A stretch of 40,752 nucleotides of DNA from assembly GCA_019648995.1 (NCBI GenBank), contig BLXT01000370.1, positions 1,215,455-1,256,206 on the forward strand, read 5' to 3'. Below, in pieces: positions 20,917-31,811 of the stretch; positions within the stretch are counted from its first letter, which is position 1, and each line of letters starts with the position of its first letter. Source of the stretch: Plakobranchus ocellatus (Eukaryota; Mollusca; Gastropoda; Plakobranchidae). The notes under the pieces are model-generated. The model searched no databases. It was not told the origin of the DNA and saw only the letters and a program-made list of their open reading frames with translations. A program made the translations under genes and the position numbers.

Positions 20917-23670
20917 GTACATTTTCCCAACATTAAGCCTGAATGATACGGTATCAGTTACCAAGAGATATTGCCAGTTGGCGATCATTTTGTACCTGAA
21001 ACAAATTTTACTATAATAGCCGAGATACCAAATAAACAGTCATTGAATTGTGAAATGAGAGGAGCACGTTGACCCTTATTCCTTCAGGTGTATTCCTTTA
21101 AAAGTCATTTGCCCTGTCTCGTATTATAAGAAACTTGATTCACAATTTTTTTTAGCATAACATTAGTATAGATATTCATCCAGTAGAGTTTGATTGTTCC
21201 GAGTGATAGGCCTATTTATCTTTTGTAAGATAAAAGAAGCTACATATTCAAAAAACCTTATTGGTCTTCCTCGAACACCAATCACGTCAAACCATGCAGG
21301 TGTCATAACTTCAACCTCATTGTAGAGACTATTTCAAGCTTCCATACAAAAACAGATTTAAGTACACGATTCGCAATTGGAAATACCGAAACTGAAAATT
21401 TCTTCAATGTAAATTTCGTTTCATAAAGAGAAATCTTTTCCTGTGTCACACCTCGGCTTGAAATTCTATCCCATATATTCAATTACAACAGTTTTCGATT
21501 TTCTCTCACCTCGGGATAGCGGCCGATATTAAGAAACTGTCTCTGTAACATCATCTATACCATCTATACTGTTTAGTTTACATTCTATGGTCCAAGTCCA
21601 GAAATTGGTGTAGTGTAAATTGAAGCACAGTGCCTAGAAAAATCATCTTTAAATTAAAAGTCATTTCTGTCAAGGTTTAAACCACCAGCGCAAACCTCAA
21701 CGTGTGCCAAAAGCATAAGATGATCTAGGATTGGGCAGACTAATAATATTCTACAACTTTGATTGTCTTGAATTATTAAAGGACTACGATATTAAAATAC
21801 CAAAACTTACATGCGATTCGATATGTTTTTACTGTAGAGACACCCTCATGAAATTATTTTTAAATAGTCACTGTTATTGCCATTCTTTTATGCCATTCAT
21901 CTCATATGGACATAAATTTCGGTACATGGTGGACGTGAATTAAGAAAAGGAAATAACTTTTTAAATTTTCTGAATAGAGGCCACTCGGTAATATTTTGGA
22001 GCAATTCTGAACCACTACTGGAAAGGTTATCTGACTTGCATATGTCACAAATTCAACCCCATGCTATTTGAGGCGTTATTATAGTCGTATTGCCTTTGAT
22101 AATAAGAAGGCCATGACAATATAGGTGTCAGGAATAGCTTTGTGCTCCACAGTCGTAGGCTGTCTAGCTGAAAAATGCCTGTGGCAGAGTTCTTTATATA
22201 CCTCACCTTAAACGGATTTTTTTCATTACTAACATCAATCTTCAAACATTAAGCTTATATTTAATGTCAATAAATGTCATAATTTTTTGCTTAGCGAGTA
22301 TCCATGGCATCTTCATTGTGATCGTCATTTTTTACTTAGTAGAGCCTAAAGGGCGAATTGTTGTTACATATACTCTGTGATGTTTAATTTGTTTCTTATA
22401 AGTTTGAGTTGGTGGTTGCATTCTTTTACTACTGTTAGAGTTAGACTAACACAAGCCTAACCTAGACCGACTCAAAATGTTACCAAATATTACAAGCTAA
22501 CAAGGCCAAATCAAAATATTAGCCGCTCCGATTCTAGATCGAGCCTCAAGTCATGACATCCACTTTCGTCATAATGGGGTTCTAATACATCATCACTTTA
22601 TTTCTTTTGCAGACCTGATATTTTTAGCATAAGAGGAAAATCATTAACGAAATTTCCTTGGACAGGCAACGAGATTCATCAGTGATATCCTTACTCAGTA
22701 GATGGGCTCAGGCTAGCACTTGCGCATCTCAATTCCATAGGACAGCTTTTGCTTCTGACGAGAAGGCTCGAATAGAACAAAATAATGAATTAGGGTTATT
22801 TTTGTTAGGAAGTAAAGAGAAGAAAGTGTCTTTTTGCCGAAAGGTTGACGAACCACACAAGCCTCCTCAGCAGCCTTTTTTTAACTACAATGTTGTTTTT
22901 TTCCCCGGCGTCTCCAACGAGCTCGCACGGTTTTAAAATCTTATATGACTCCGGTCGCGTTGGTTAATGCAATATGTTAAGTTTAATACGTAATTCATAG
23001 AATCTTTTTTTGGTTCAACAAAGAGCTTACATGTCCCCCTTTTACTTCCCACATTTGTTTTGTTGGCACGGTTAGTGAGAGTTCGTTTCTACTTCTTGGT
23101 GAACTGCAGTTACTGTTAGTGAAGGACTCTGTTCCATGTAAGATCCCGAAAGAGTGTCCAACGCGCCTATTCGTGTCCGTTTGACGTCACTCAGGCTTTG
23201 CGTTTTTCTGAAAAAAAAAAATGTAAGCCTAGGCGTATATTTTGAAAGGATTTTGATCGGATTTTACGATTTGAAAGGGTTCCATTTCATTTTGATCATA
23301 GTAAACTTGGTAAATATCTTCTACAATGTTCTTTTCTACCAAAATATATTTCGTACTTCCAATTTAAGAGCAACATATTACAAAATTATGAAAATTGTCT
23401 TAAATTTTTATAAAAGATAGTTCTAAATTTTGTAATGTACCATTAAAATTGGTGAATGTCTTCGGGTAATTATATGCAGCAAAAAAAAAAAAAAAAGAAT
23501 ATAGCGCAGCAAAACAAGTTTATTTGGTGAATTCCAAGCAGAAAAAAAGAGTCTACGAAAATTGTCTTTGTTTAGATAAGTTATTGTCAATTATATTACT
23601 ATTTTATGGCTGTTTTTGATTTTGTTACATACATTTTTCATTTATTTTATAATTTTAAAAAGTTTTCGTC
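20917..23670. other. AT-rich non-coding stretch
   Basis: Mostly featureless. An acceptor-like TTTATTTCTTTTGCAG ends at about 22612, but all frames after it close quickly. The frame at 22658-22936 (92 codons) has a coding-like residue mix but no recognised motif. Sequence at 22380-22430 resembles 28348-28410. A poly-A run lies at 23480-23495. Confidence 0.45.
22300..22445 (+). repeat. Dispersed repeat fragment, member A
   Basis: TTTGAGTTGGTGGTTGCATT (near 22402-22421) and its flanks resemble CTTGAGTTGATGGTTGTATT at about 28382-28401. Weaker similarity extends back to GTATCCATGGC against GTATCTATGGT. The two look like old copies of one repeat in the same orientation. The family is unknown. Confidence 0.4.
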
Positions 23671-23680
23671 ATCTTCGCAT

Positions 23681-23844
23681 GGGGGCGTCGGTGGCACAGT
23701 GGCTAGCGATTCCGCCCTGATATCTGCAGGGATCCTTCTGTCGCGGGTTCGAGCTCCCCACCAGCGCCCTGGCCTAACGAAGGGCCTAAAAGTCTGAAAT
23801 CATCTTGTTGTGGACTGGCTATACATAAAAAACCAAAACTAATT
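23681..23844 (+). mobile_element. tRNA-derived SINE, copy 4 (best preserved head)
   Basis: Starts GGGGGCGTCGGTGGCACAGT. The A box TGGCACAGTGG (23692-23702) matches the consensus perfectly and the B box is GGTTCGAGCTC (23746-23756). The body runs GGCCTAACGAAGGGCCTAAA to TGTGGACTGGCTATAC and ends AAAACCAAAACTAATT. Flanking ATCTTCGCAT (23671-23680) and ATCTTTGCAT (23845-23854) form a 10-bp target-site duplication with one mismatch. Confidence 0.9.
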
Positions 23845-24075
23845 ATCTTTGCATGAACCTTTCTGGCATTGTTAACTATGTGATAGGTTGTGGAATGAGT
23901 TGTGGCGTGTTCGGAAGATGACATTTTTCATCATATCCTTCTATTTTTCCTAATAGTTATAAATACTTGATGTATTATGAAATTGCCGATTGCATCATGC
24001 ATATTTCTTATTTTCTGAAAAATGTTCAATATTTTGTACGTTCTGGTTAGTCATAATAAGTATGGAATTAATCTG

Positions 24076-24486
24076 AGTCACATATACAAAGGCCGCAGTC
24101 AGGATAGGTGGACAAGACATCCATCCTTCAGTGCACATGACCATTACGACGCTTTGAACAGAGAGGAGTCAACAACGATTCTCCGACTCAGAACAGGGCG
24201 TACCAGCTCCGAAAGCACATGTACACCTAGCTCAACATTGGAGAGACAACCAGCTGCCAGTGTGAACAAGGGCCCCAATCAGCGTAACACATCTTACAGA
24301 CTTGCCCAAACTTAGCCAACCTCAGGCGCTCGTTCTGACCCCAGCCCACCACCCTCACAGAAAAGCTGCATAGCTTTACAAGAGACCTCATTCAGACGAC
24401 TAAGTCTGCTAGCACTGCTATGCGACAAGACGACAAATGTGGCGCACCAACGTCGCAAGAGCGCGAAGAAGAAGAAGTTTGAGTCA
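24076..24486 (+). pseudogene. Non-LTR retrotransposon 3' tail (jockey-like C-terminus)
   Basis: Plus-strand reading gives DHYDALNREESTTILRLRTG (24139-24198), a hallmark of the region after RNase H in jockey-like elements (REEQTTIFRLRTGH). A one-base shift at about 24200 leads into a frame with RKHMYT, then SCQCEQGPQSA, HILQTCPNLANLR and DLIQTTKSAS. This contains the C-x-C...H-x4-C arrangement of that tail. In-frame stops at 24227, 24284 and 24335 interrupt it. It ends in a short GAA tract (about 24466-24476) and a stop. No upstream RT is present, so it is a 5'-truncated dead copy. It encodes a different tail sequence from the remnant at 5548-8313 and is a different element. Confidence 0.75.
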
Positions 24487-26564
24487 TCTTTCCACGATTT
24501 CACTCTCTTAATCGATAGCCATTCCACCTTTTTATTGTAAATAGCTCAAAATTCCTCAGGTTTTCATTACTTTCTTTCGTATCGATGAGGTCGGCGGGTT
24601 AATTCATCTCTTTGACTAAGAATGTTGGCTCAGATCTCCTGAGCAGAGGTTCAATTCCTTAATTCCATCAAAACCCAATGAGTTAAATGCATACCAAAGC
24701 AGGCTCAAAACATTGCGATTTCTATTTTGTCCACTGCAGCTATCGGAACCAAAATGCATTGATTTTATGCTTTCACTACATTTAGAAAGCTGTTACCAAA
24801 CGCAAGATCCAATTTCGTTTGAGTCAGGATCAGTAATCATGTCCTAAACATAATTGTGTCATTAATCAAAGCCTTATTTGGCATTTCTAATACATGGAGG
24901 ACTCGTTAGATTTAGAGGTCGCTGAAACGTCTTTCAAAATTAAATACTCTTGCAGCAAAACATTTTCCCTTGGATAGATTTTAGTTTCAGCTTTAGCTTG
25001 CATTCTCGGCTAGTTTCTATTAATACATTATCTCAGTTTCTTCACTCACAAACCGCATCTATTTTTCGTCCTCTGAAGTTCGTTGATTGTAAAAGGTGTT
25101 CATGTATGTTGAAAGACTCGCACGCTTACTGCCACGCTCCGCAGCGTTCCTATAGAGATCATACAATTTTTGTAGATTTAACTTAGAATCAAGCTTAGAT
25201 AGTGCTTGCTACTCATGAAAAGCACACTTCTTTTTCATTCATTTATGAGTATTCATTGATAGTTATGCAAACTCACAAGATTTATTCAAATACCCGGGTT
25301 TCTATTTTATAGGCTCATAAATCTAACGATAAACTCTTTAGGAAATCTAGTTTAATGCGTTTACACACCCACACACACGTACACAAGCACACACCTACCG
25401 AACCCGTTGTACACCTATAGCAGGTCGTCTCTATAACAGTAACCGAGAGAAAAGGGGCAGAGTTATCACTATGCTTTTGATTAAGCGAATCGCATTCGTT
25501 CCGAATATTTTAAAAGTTTTACATGTGAAAAAGTTGCTTTTTCTTAACAGGTAATGTATTCCTCAAATTTCTATAACTTAAGTCGCAACTCTGATATTTT
25601 ATCTAGGATTAGTGTTTTTCCATATTCTTCTCTCCTGATTTACAGACTTGTTTTCTAACGTGAATTTATTTCTCTACCTCCTGAGCCACCTCCAATTCAG
25701 TTACCTCCAATATTCACGTGCATTCACTTATCATTTCCAAATAATCTATTAACTTCTCATAAACCACTATATTAATATTTGTATTTTCTTTTATTTATCT
25801 GTTCATGAGTGTTATGTAAAAACATGATAACTAAAGTATTTCTATCAAATGCATTCAAATTAACAGTGTCACTCAACTGGTTCTTACTAGGCATGAGGGG
25901 ATAATCCCCTAAGGAGGATTCCAGTGGTTTGAAATCAACGTGTAACAAATCCATCACTTTTTGAACTATCAAAAAAAAGAGCTCTCATTAAAAAAAGGGC
26001 AACCTGGCTCTATAACGCAACGTTCGCTAAGTATCTACCTCTCTATAAAATACATGATTCAATAATAATATTGTAAATTATTTGCGGGGTTTCCATGGCA
26101 ACAGAAATATATTTTTCCCTAGTTTAAACAGAGGGGAAAAAATTACCATAATGAAGACTTTAAGCTCAAAGAAATGTCTCCGCCGGGAATTTTCGGGAAT
26201 TATCGCGGATTTGCGGGCTTTTTTTCGAGACAATTCACGGTCTTCGTCAGGATTTAAATCGGAGAAGGGAAGAAAAAAAATTAATTAGTGAGGAAAATAG
26301 AGCCCAGGGGAGAGAGAACCAGAAGGTTAAAGCATACAAGATCTTGCTGTTATGAAAAGATTTTGGGGAGAGATTGTTAGAAGCTTTGGTTTTTTTTTTC
26401 TTTTAGGGTAAAAGAAAAAGAAACTGCAGGCACTAGGATAGAAATAGACAATTATGGTTAGGAGGACATTTTAAACAGCAGATTAAAAGAAGGACACTGA
26501 GCGCAAGCAGACAGGCAGGAAAAAGAGGCAGACAGACAGGCAGAAACGGATAAGAGAAAGAAAG
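24487..26564. other. AT-rich non-coding stretch
   Basis: Nothing recognised apart from a short CA-rich tract (25362-25398) and A-runs near 25970-25996 and 26271-26282. A tRNA-like GGTTCAATTCC at about 24648 has no matching A box. Frames of 66-78 codons lack motifs. Confidence 0.5.
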
Positions 26565-26565
26565 G

Positions 26566-26603
<38 letters not shown>

Positions 26604-26819
26604 GAGAGAGAGGTGGAGTGTATCAATAATATAGAAAGAGAAAGTGAGTTCTAAGGTAGAGAGAGAGAGAGAGAGAGCGCGCGCGAGAGAGAAGAATATC
26701 ATAAGAAAAATAGCGACCAAGTATGAGAGAGAGAGAGAGAAAGAGAGAGAGAGNNNNNNNNAAAATGAAGAAAAATAGCAGGGTGAGCTGGCTGCAAGTA
26801 GAAATTCAAAAAAAGAGAA

Positions 26820-26862
<43 letters not shown>

Positions 26863-26890
26863 TAAGGAGAGGGAGAGAGAGGGAGAGGAA
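26565..26890. repeat. Cluster of GA microsatellites with assembly gap
   Basis: GA tracts at about 26565-26612, 26657-26693 (with GCGCGC inside), 26725-26753 and 26816-26890. CAGA/CAGG repeats lie just upstream (26508-26545). Eight undetermined bases (26754-26761) interrupt the third tract. The gap length is arbitrary, so the true tract may be longer. Confidence 0.95.
26754..26761. other. Assembly gap (8 N)
   Basis: Undetermined bases inside a GA microsatellite, where short-read assembly or polishing commonly fails. Confidence 0.99.
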
Positions 26891-27030
26891 AAGGTGTGAC
26901 CGTCAGCTAAAGTGCAACATGAGAATACTCTGTCATGCTTCCTTATGTTCCCAGTATATTTCGCCTGATTCGTATCTCTTTCGCTCTCTTCTCTCTATAA
27001 CGTTTTCATTCACTCTATGTTTCTGTATGA

Positions 27031-27115
27031 CACACACACACTCTCTCTCTCTTCTCTCTCTGTCACTTCTGTCTTTCTCTCTCTTTACTCTCTCTCTATC
27101 TCTCTCAGTCTCTCG
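27031..27115. repeat. CA then CT-rich tract
   Basis: (CA)n at 27031-27041 passes into an impure (CT)n tract up to 27115, with the pyrimidines on the plus strand. It directly precedes SINE copy 5, and no target-site duplication can be resolved there. Confidence 0.9.
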
Positions 27116-27258
27116 ATGCCGTGGTGGCACAATAAATAGAAAACCCGCCTAGGCTTCTGCAAGGACCCCTATGTCTTGTTGCGTGCGAGTTCGAGCCACT
27201 ATCAACGCAATGACCTGACGAGTGACTGACAGCCTAACATCACCTCACTGTTTGTATT
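27115..27258 (+). mobile_element. tRNA-derived SINE, copy 5 (diverged)
   Basis: Starts GATGCCGTGGTGGCAC. The A box has decayed to TGGCACAATAA (27124-27134) and the B box is AGTTCGAGCCA (27188-27198). The body TGACCTGACGAGTGACTGAC...CTAACATCACCTCAC is recognisable but diverged, and the end is eroded. No clear flanking duplication is seen, as expected for an older copy. Confidence 0.75.
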
Positions 27259-28086
27259 CACTGTATCTTGACCCTGTGGAAATCATGAGAAAAAAGAACA
27301 ATTCAGATAAAAAGATAAGCACCAACTTGAACTTATTGCACAATGCCATCATAGTGCAAATGATGATGTATTGTAACCAGTTCAAAATCATTATTCCTAA
27401 CGATTTTACGAATGCTTTTCGGTAGACTATAAGATTAAAAGTAATAACTTTTCATTGCAATCATTTCCTTGCAAGCTCGAATTTACACTCTGTTTGTGGA
27501 TCTCATCCTTCTCTTTTTTTTTTTTCAATTAAAACAGTCAGCAAATATTTGTAATGCCCATTATTGAGGATATTATGACATATTCGTCTGGTTCTTGCAA
27601 GGGCTGGAAAGATCTCCAACCCTACGTTATTCAATATAAAAGCACAGCAAACCTTTTGCTTCCGATTTTAACTCTCTTCCCTTTTCTTCATCTTTTTCTT
27701 CTCTATTTTCAGTTGCAATAACTGACCAATACTTCATTTAATAATGTACTTGACTTTCTTTCGAGCATTTTTTTTTCTTCAATCCATCAAGGTCTTCACT
27801 TTTTTTTTCCATTTATTTTTCAACGTCTCTTAAATCTCCGAAGACGCTCATACTTTACAGTTCTACACCCGTCATCTCTCCTCAATTCGCCATCCCCACT
27901 TCTATCTGAAAAATCTCTGGAATGCTTGATTAAGCTTCGCATTCCGTACAATGGACATTGGTGCTCGTCAATGCCTAATATTCAAATTGTCTCCCCTTTA
28001 AAAGGAAACGGAGGGAGAGCTAGTTTTGCTCTGACTCTGTAAGGCTTGTGGTCCTATGCGTTTGTTTTCTTCATATCACATCACAT
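27259..28086. other. AT-rich non-coding stretch
   Basis: No recognised gene. T-runs lie at 27507-27524 and 27798-27812. A small perfect hairpin, GGAATGC...GCATTCC, lies at about 27919-27945. The 67-codon frame at 27222-27425 starts inside the SINE and is not convincing. Confidence 0.5.
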
Positions 28087-28087
28087 A

Positions 28088-28162
<75 letters not shown>

Positions 28163-28184
28163 GTGTGTTTGTGTGTGTGTGTGT
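28087..28184. repeat. Compound TG-TA-TG microsatellite
   Basis: (TG)n at 28087-28099, (TA)n to about 28159, then (GT)n to 28184. The poly-Tyr/Ile reading is an artefact. Confidence 0.97.
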
Positions 28185-28309
28185 TTATGAATATATGTAA
28201 AAATACGTATGTATATTTTTCTTTCATTTTACACCTTATAAAAATGCTTTTTCATTTACGGTTTTTTTTTATTTCCGAAAACGATTTTTAAACATTATTA
28301 CTCTATGTC

Positions 28310-28430
28310 ATGATTCTAGGCCTAGCGCGTATCTATGGTTTTCATGTATTGTCCTGTTTTGTTCAATTTTGTTCTAATCAGCTTGAGTTGATGGTTGTAT
28401 TTTTTTACGATACAGAAATAGAACAATAGC
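28310..28430 (+). repeat. Dispersed repeat fragment, member B
   Basis: Pairs with 22300-22445; the best part is CTTGAGTTGATGGTTGTATT followed by TTTTTAC. Same orientation as member A. Confidence 0.4.
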
Positions 28431-28946
28431 TTGAATGTCTCGAGCAAAAGGTCACAGTTCCAGCATTCAAACCTTTAATGTTTGTTTTTCCGAGCATTAT
28501 GAAAATGGATATTGAATAGAGGTGAGTTTATTCTCAGCCAAGATATCGGCACTTAAATTTGTTTTAAAGGGCAATTGAAAAAATAAACATTTTCTCCAAA
28601 AAAGAGTTGCAAACACGACATACGACTAATAAAATAATAGGATGAATTGGAACATAATGCAAATTGAAACAGATTGCAAAAAATAAAAAGATTGATTGTT
28701 TTTGTATATGGATGAGTATATAGTATATGAATAAAGACATCGAAAATGGAGGAGGAAAAAAAAAAAGGAAGAGAGAGAGAAAGGGAAAGGTTACCCCCGC
28801 TCCAAAAACTTTACTAAAGTACTCAAAGACTTGACTTTCACCTGATGAACAGCAAACTTAGTGCTAACCACTGGTGAACAAATTTGACATAACTTGCCAG
28901 TATTGCGAAAGCGAATAGAAGAAAGAAGAAGGAATAGAAAGAATGT
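28431..28946. other. AT-rich non-coding stretch
   Basis: A-rich and purine-rich toward the right end (28745-28795). No feature recognised. Confidence 0.5.
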
Positions 28947-28973
28947 ATGTGTGTGTGTGTGTGTGTGTGTGTT

Positions 28974-29009
<36 letters not shown>

Positions 29010-29022
29010 GGGGGGGGGGGGG
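28947..29022. repeat. GT-GA-poly(G) compound tract
   Basis: (GT)n at 28947-28972, (GA)n at 28974-28998, then an uninterrupted run of 24 G (28999-29022). Runs of G this long can form G-quadruplexes and are prone to polymerase slippage. The exact length in the assembly is therefore doubtful. Confidence 0.95.
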
Positions 29023-29295
29023 AAGGAAGGAGGTTTTGCGGAGGGAAAGGGAGAGAGAGTGGGATAGAGAAAAAGAGGCATTGTAAGGGAAAGAAGATGT
29101 ATATAGCCTGTTCACAAAAGGTGTTATCAGGCTTTCATACCTTCATTCAGACCAAGGTTTTAGGAGGAGGAAGAGAAAGGCAGAGTGAAAGAAAAAGAAA
29201 AATAGTCAGGGACTGAAGGAAAAGAGCACTTAGATTGGAGGGAGAGAGAACGGTGAGAGAAAGAAAGTAAAAAGAGAGCAAAGGAGATAGAAGCA

Positions 29296-29314
29296 GAGAA
29301 AGAGAGAGAGAGAT

Positions 29315-29360
<46 letters not shown>
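29296..29360. repeat. GA microsatellite
   Basis: A (GA)n tract with a few AAAG/GATAG interruptions. Purine-rich DNA extends on both sides (29160-29370). Confidence 0.95.
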
Positions 29361-29362
<2 letters not shown>

Positions 29363-29658
29363 GAAGAGTAAAAGAAACACTATGATTGGAAGATAAAAGA
29401 TTTGAATATTTTTGTTTTTGTTTTTAACTGAAATTAATTCTAAAATAGATGTAAAAGTATTTAATTTAGAGCGACCCCTTCGGATATTTTTATCACCAAA
29501 TGTGATTATTATACATTTTTCATATCTCCCTTTCTTAGCCGCTATGCCAAAGGAAATTACTTAGTGTCAAATGACAAATCAGACCAGCCAAGAGTCTTTG
29601 AACTAGCATTTTAATACTAAAATCTCCGCCCCCCACCCCCTCTCCTCTCTGCGTGTGT
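29361..29658. other. Spacer between GA and CT tracts
   Basis: AT-rich DNA with a CCGCCCCCCACCCCC patch at about 29626-29640. No gene is seen. Confidence 0.5.
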
Positions 29659-29661
29659 CTT

Positions 29662-29712
<51 letters not shown>

Positions 29713-29820
29713 CTCTCTATCTCTCTTTCTCCTTCAGTCTCAGAGCTTGCTTTGACAAATTCGAGGAAAGAAAGAAAAAGAGAGAGAGAGAAAGAGAGAA
29801 ACATAGAAAAGAGAGCAAGA
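29659..29820. repeat. CT tract facing GA tract (inverted pair)
   Basis: (CT)n-rich sequence at 29659-29732 is followed, after about 30 bases of unique sequence, by GAAAG/(GA)n sequence at 29763-29820. The arms are largely complementary (both contain the TTTCT/AGAAA interruptions), so the strand could fold back on itself. Confidence 0.85.
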
Positions 29821-30192
29821 TTTACACACACTCACACACTAATAATTAGAGAGATGGACAGAGAAACAGGAAAAATTCTAAAAAATGTAGAATTACCTTA
29901 AGGGAAATAATTATCAGTACATGAAGGAAATAAGTAATGGGTTAAAGGATGGAAAGTCATCAATGCGGATAATAAAGGGAGAGAGAAAGAGAGAGAATGA
30001 CAGGGAGATGGAACAGCAGAAAATATAGAGAAAGACTCGCATGCAAATACAGTAACAAAGAGAGGTGTACAGAGAGAAAGATGAAAAAAGAAAGAGATAT
30101 AGAGTTGTATTAAAAAGCAGATACCTTTAAAATTAGAAATAAGATAATATGTGATGTGTAATATGGGGACGCATAAACATGATAAATGTTAA

Positions 30193-30193
<1 letters not shown>
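29821..30193. other. Purine-rich non-coding stretch
   Basis: The plus strand is strongly A/G-biased, with short GAGA runs (29978-29997, 30067-30090). No gene recognised. Confidence 0.5.

Positions 30194-30242
<49 letters not shown>
30194..30242. repeat. GA microsatellite
   Basis: A pure (GA)n tract with one AAAG interruption near the end. Minus-strand frames of 95-112 codons across it are Ser/Leu/Phe-rich artefacts. Confidence 0.96.
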
Positions 30243-30244
<2 letters not shown>

Positions 30245-30821
30245 CCACAGAGAAAACAAGAGACATGAAAAAATAAGAGGAGTAAACATGGAGAGTAATT
30301 GTATGTTAAAATGAAAGAGAATATCGAGAACGTCAGAGGGGGAGATAATAGAAAGAGTAGATTGAAGGGGAAAGAAAGATAAAAAAAAGATAGACAGCGG
30401 TATAGAAAAAGTGCAACCAACAGTAAGACAGTTATTTGATTGTGCCAAGCCTTCTCTCAGACGCCCGTCTGCCCAAGACTACAGTTCTAAAATGTTTCTA
30501 TAAAAAATCTATTTATATTTCTCTTCGAGGGGAAAATACTCATTTACAGCTTCGATGCATCTTATGTGACCAACCAGGCTTATTCCAAACCCTTTTTCTT
30601 CTTTTTTCGAAGACCTTTTTTCTGTCTGTGCAGACAAGCTGATAAAAGGTCTGATGAAGCCTTGGCGGAAAATTGATTGCCTCAGGCTTGAAAATGTGAC
30701 GTGTGATCGGTTTTGGCAAATGAGGGACAGAAAGATTTTGTTAGCAATGAGAAAATTATAGGCAATTGAAAATGTATGCACTATAAACTGCTGACTTGAA
30801 TAAAGTATTCAGACTCAACGT
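30243..30821. other. Non-coding stretch
   Basis: Purine-rich up to 30400, then ordinary AT-rich DNA. The pair of short frames at 30436-30642 (plus) and 30509-30781 (minus) overlap and show no motif. Confidence 0.5.
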
Positions 30822-30980
30822 TTAGTCTAATTTTGTGTATAACTAGTTCACAACAAGATGATCTCAGGCTTCCAGGCCCTCCGATAAGCCAGGTGTTGGT
30901 GGCGGGGCTCCAACCTGCGCCAGAAAGATCTCTGCAGATCTCAGAACGAATTTGCTATCTACTGTTCCACCCGGTACCCC
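30822..30980 (-). mobile_element. tRNA-derived SINE, copy 6 (minus strand)
   Basis: The only copy on the minus strand. Read in its own direction it begins GGGGTACCGGGTGGAACAGT (30980 downward), then AGATAGCAAATTCG, GATCTGCAGAGATC, a decayed B box GGTTGGAGCCC (about 30914-30904) and the body CGGAGGGCCTGGAAGCCTGA. It ends in TATACACAAAATTAG. No flanking duplication was found. The body stays close to the other copies although both promoter boxes have changed. Confidence 0.85.
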
Positions 30981-31278
30981 ACTCCCTCCCCACCCCCTCC
31001 TCTAGATATAACCTATCGATCCAAATTCATAAGTATAGAGTTGAGATATATTTTCAGTTTATTGTAGGCTGATGTTTCACTAGTGGCAAATACATATGCA
31101 TTAAATAGGATAGAGAGAACGACAGTATAACTGGGAGCGAGGGAAACAATTTTTTTAAAAGCTCTGTAGGTTAGACAGCATTAGAGAAAGAGGTATACAA
31201 ATAACTTGTAAAGGAATAAAGTATGTAGGTAAATATAGGAGTGCAGGGATAGAGGGAATGCGAAAGAGGGGGAGAGAG

Positions 31279-31279
<1 letters not shown>

Positions 31280-31329
<50 letters not shown>

Positions 31330-31350
31330 TAGAGAGAGAGAGTGAGAGAG
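31280..31350. repeat. GATA tetranucleotide plus GA tract
   Basis: (GATA)n at about 31280-31315 continues as (GA)n to 31350. The purines are on the plus strand, as in neighbouring tracts. Confidence 0.96.
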
Positions 31351-31755
31351 AAAACGGGGGAGAGAGCAATTCAGAATGAAAAGAAAAGAGTGAGGTAACA
31401 AAATAGGTTTAAAAAAAATAGAAAAAAAGATGATTATAAACATAAACAAAAGATTTGTTTTAAATAACACATCAAAACAGTTTAGAATGTCCCTAAAGAT
31501 CTCTAGGCACCTCAGTTATATTCTGCCCCACTGGAGCCCTTCAAAAGACAATCACGCGGAATCCAGAAAGCTTTGTAATTATAAGATTGCTTGCTACCTT
31601 CCTCCTTACATTGTTACCCAGTCGTTAGTGAGCGCTATGATGCACGTGCTCTATTCAGACATGAGAAGCTCACGTATACTTATTTACTTCAACTTCAACT
31701 GGAAGTTTTGATCCTTTAGGGCCATATCAGGGTGTGTGCGTATGGCGAGAGTGAG
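31351..31755. other. Non-coding stretch
   Basis: AT-rich. The 93-codon plus frame at 31430-31711 has a mixed residue composition but no recognised motif or splice context. Confidence 0.45.
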
Positions 31756-31811
31756 ACAGGGAGAGAAAGAGAGAGACAGAGAAAGAGAGAGAGAAAGAGA
31801 GAAAGAGAAGA
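31756..31811. repeat. GA-rich tract
   Basis: Impure (GA)n with CAGG/GACAG interruptions. Confidence 0.9.

Noticed and set aside
22600..22680. Exon after acceptor-like TTTATTTCTTTTGCAG
   Set aside because: All three frames close within about 20 codons and no donor site is convincing.
24595..24665. tRNA-like B box GGTTCAATTCC
   Set aside because: No A box at proper spacing and no SINE body follows.
31280..31315. GATA tetranucleotides as a regulatory cluster
   Set aside because: A regular microsatellite continuing into GA repeats; no independent sign of regulation.
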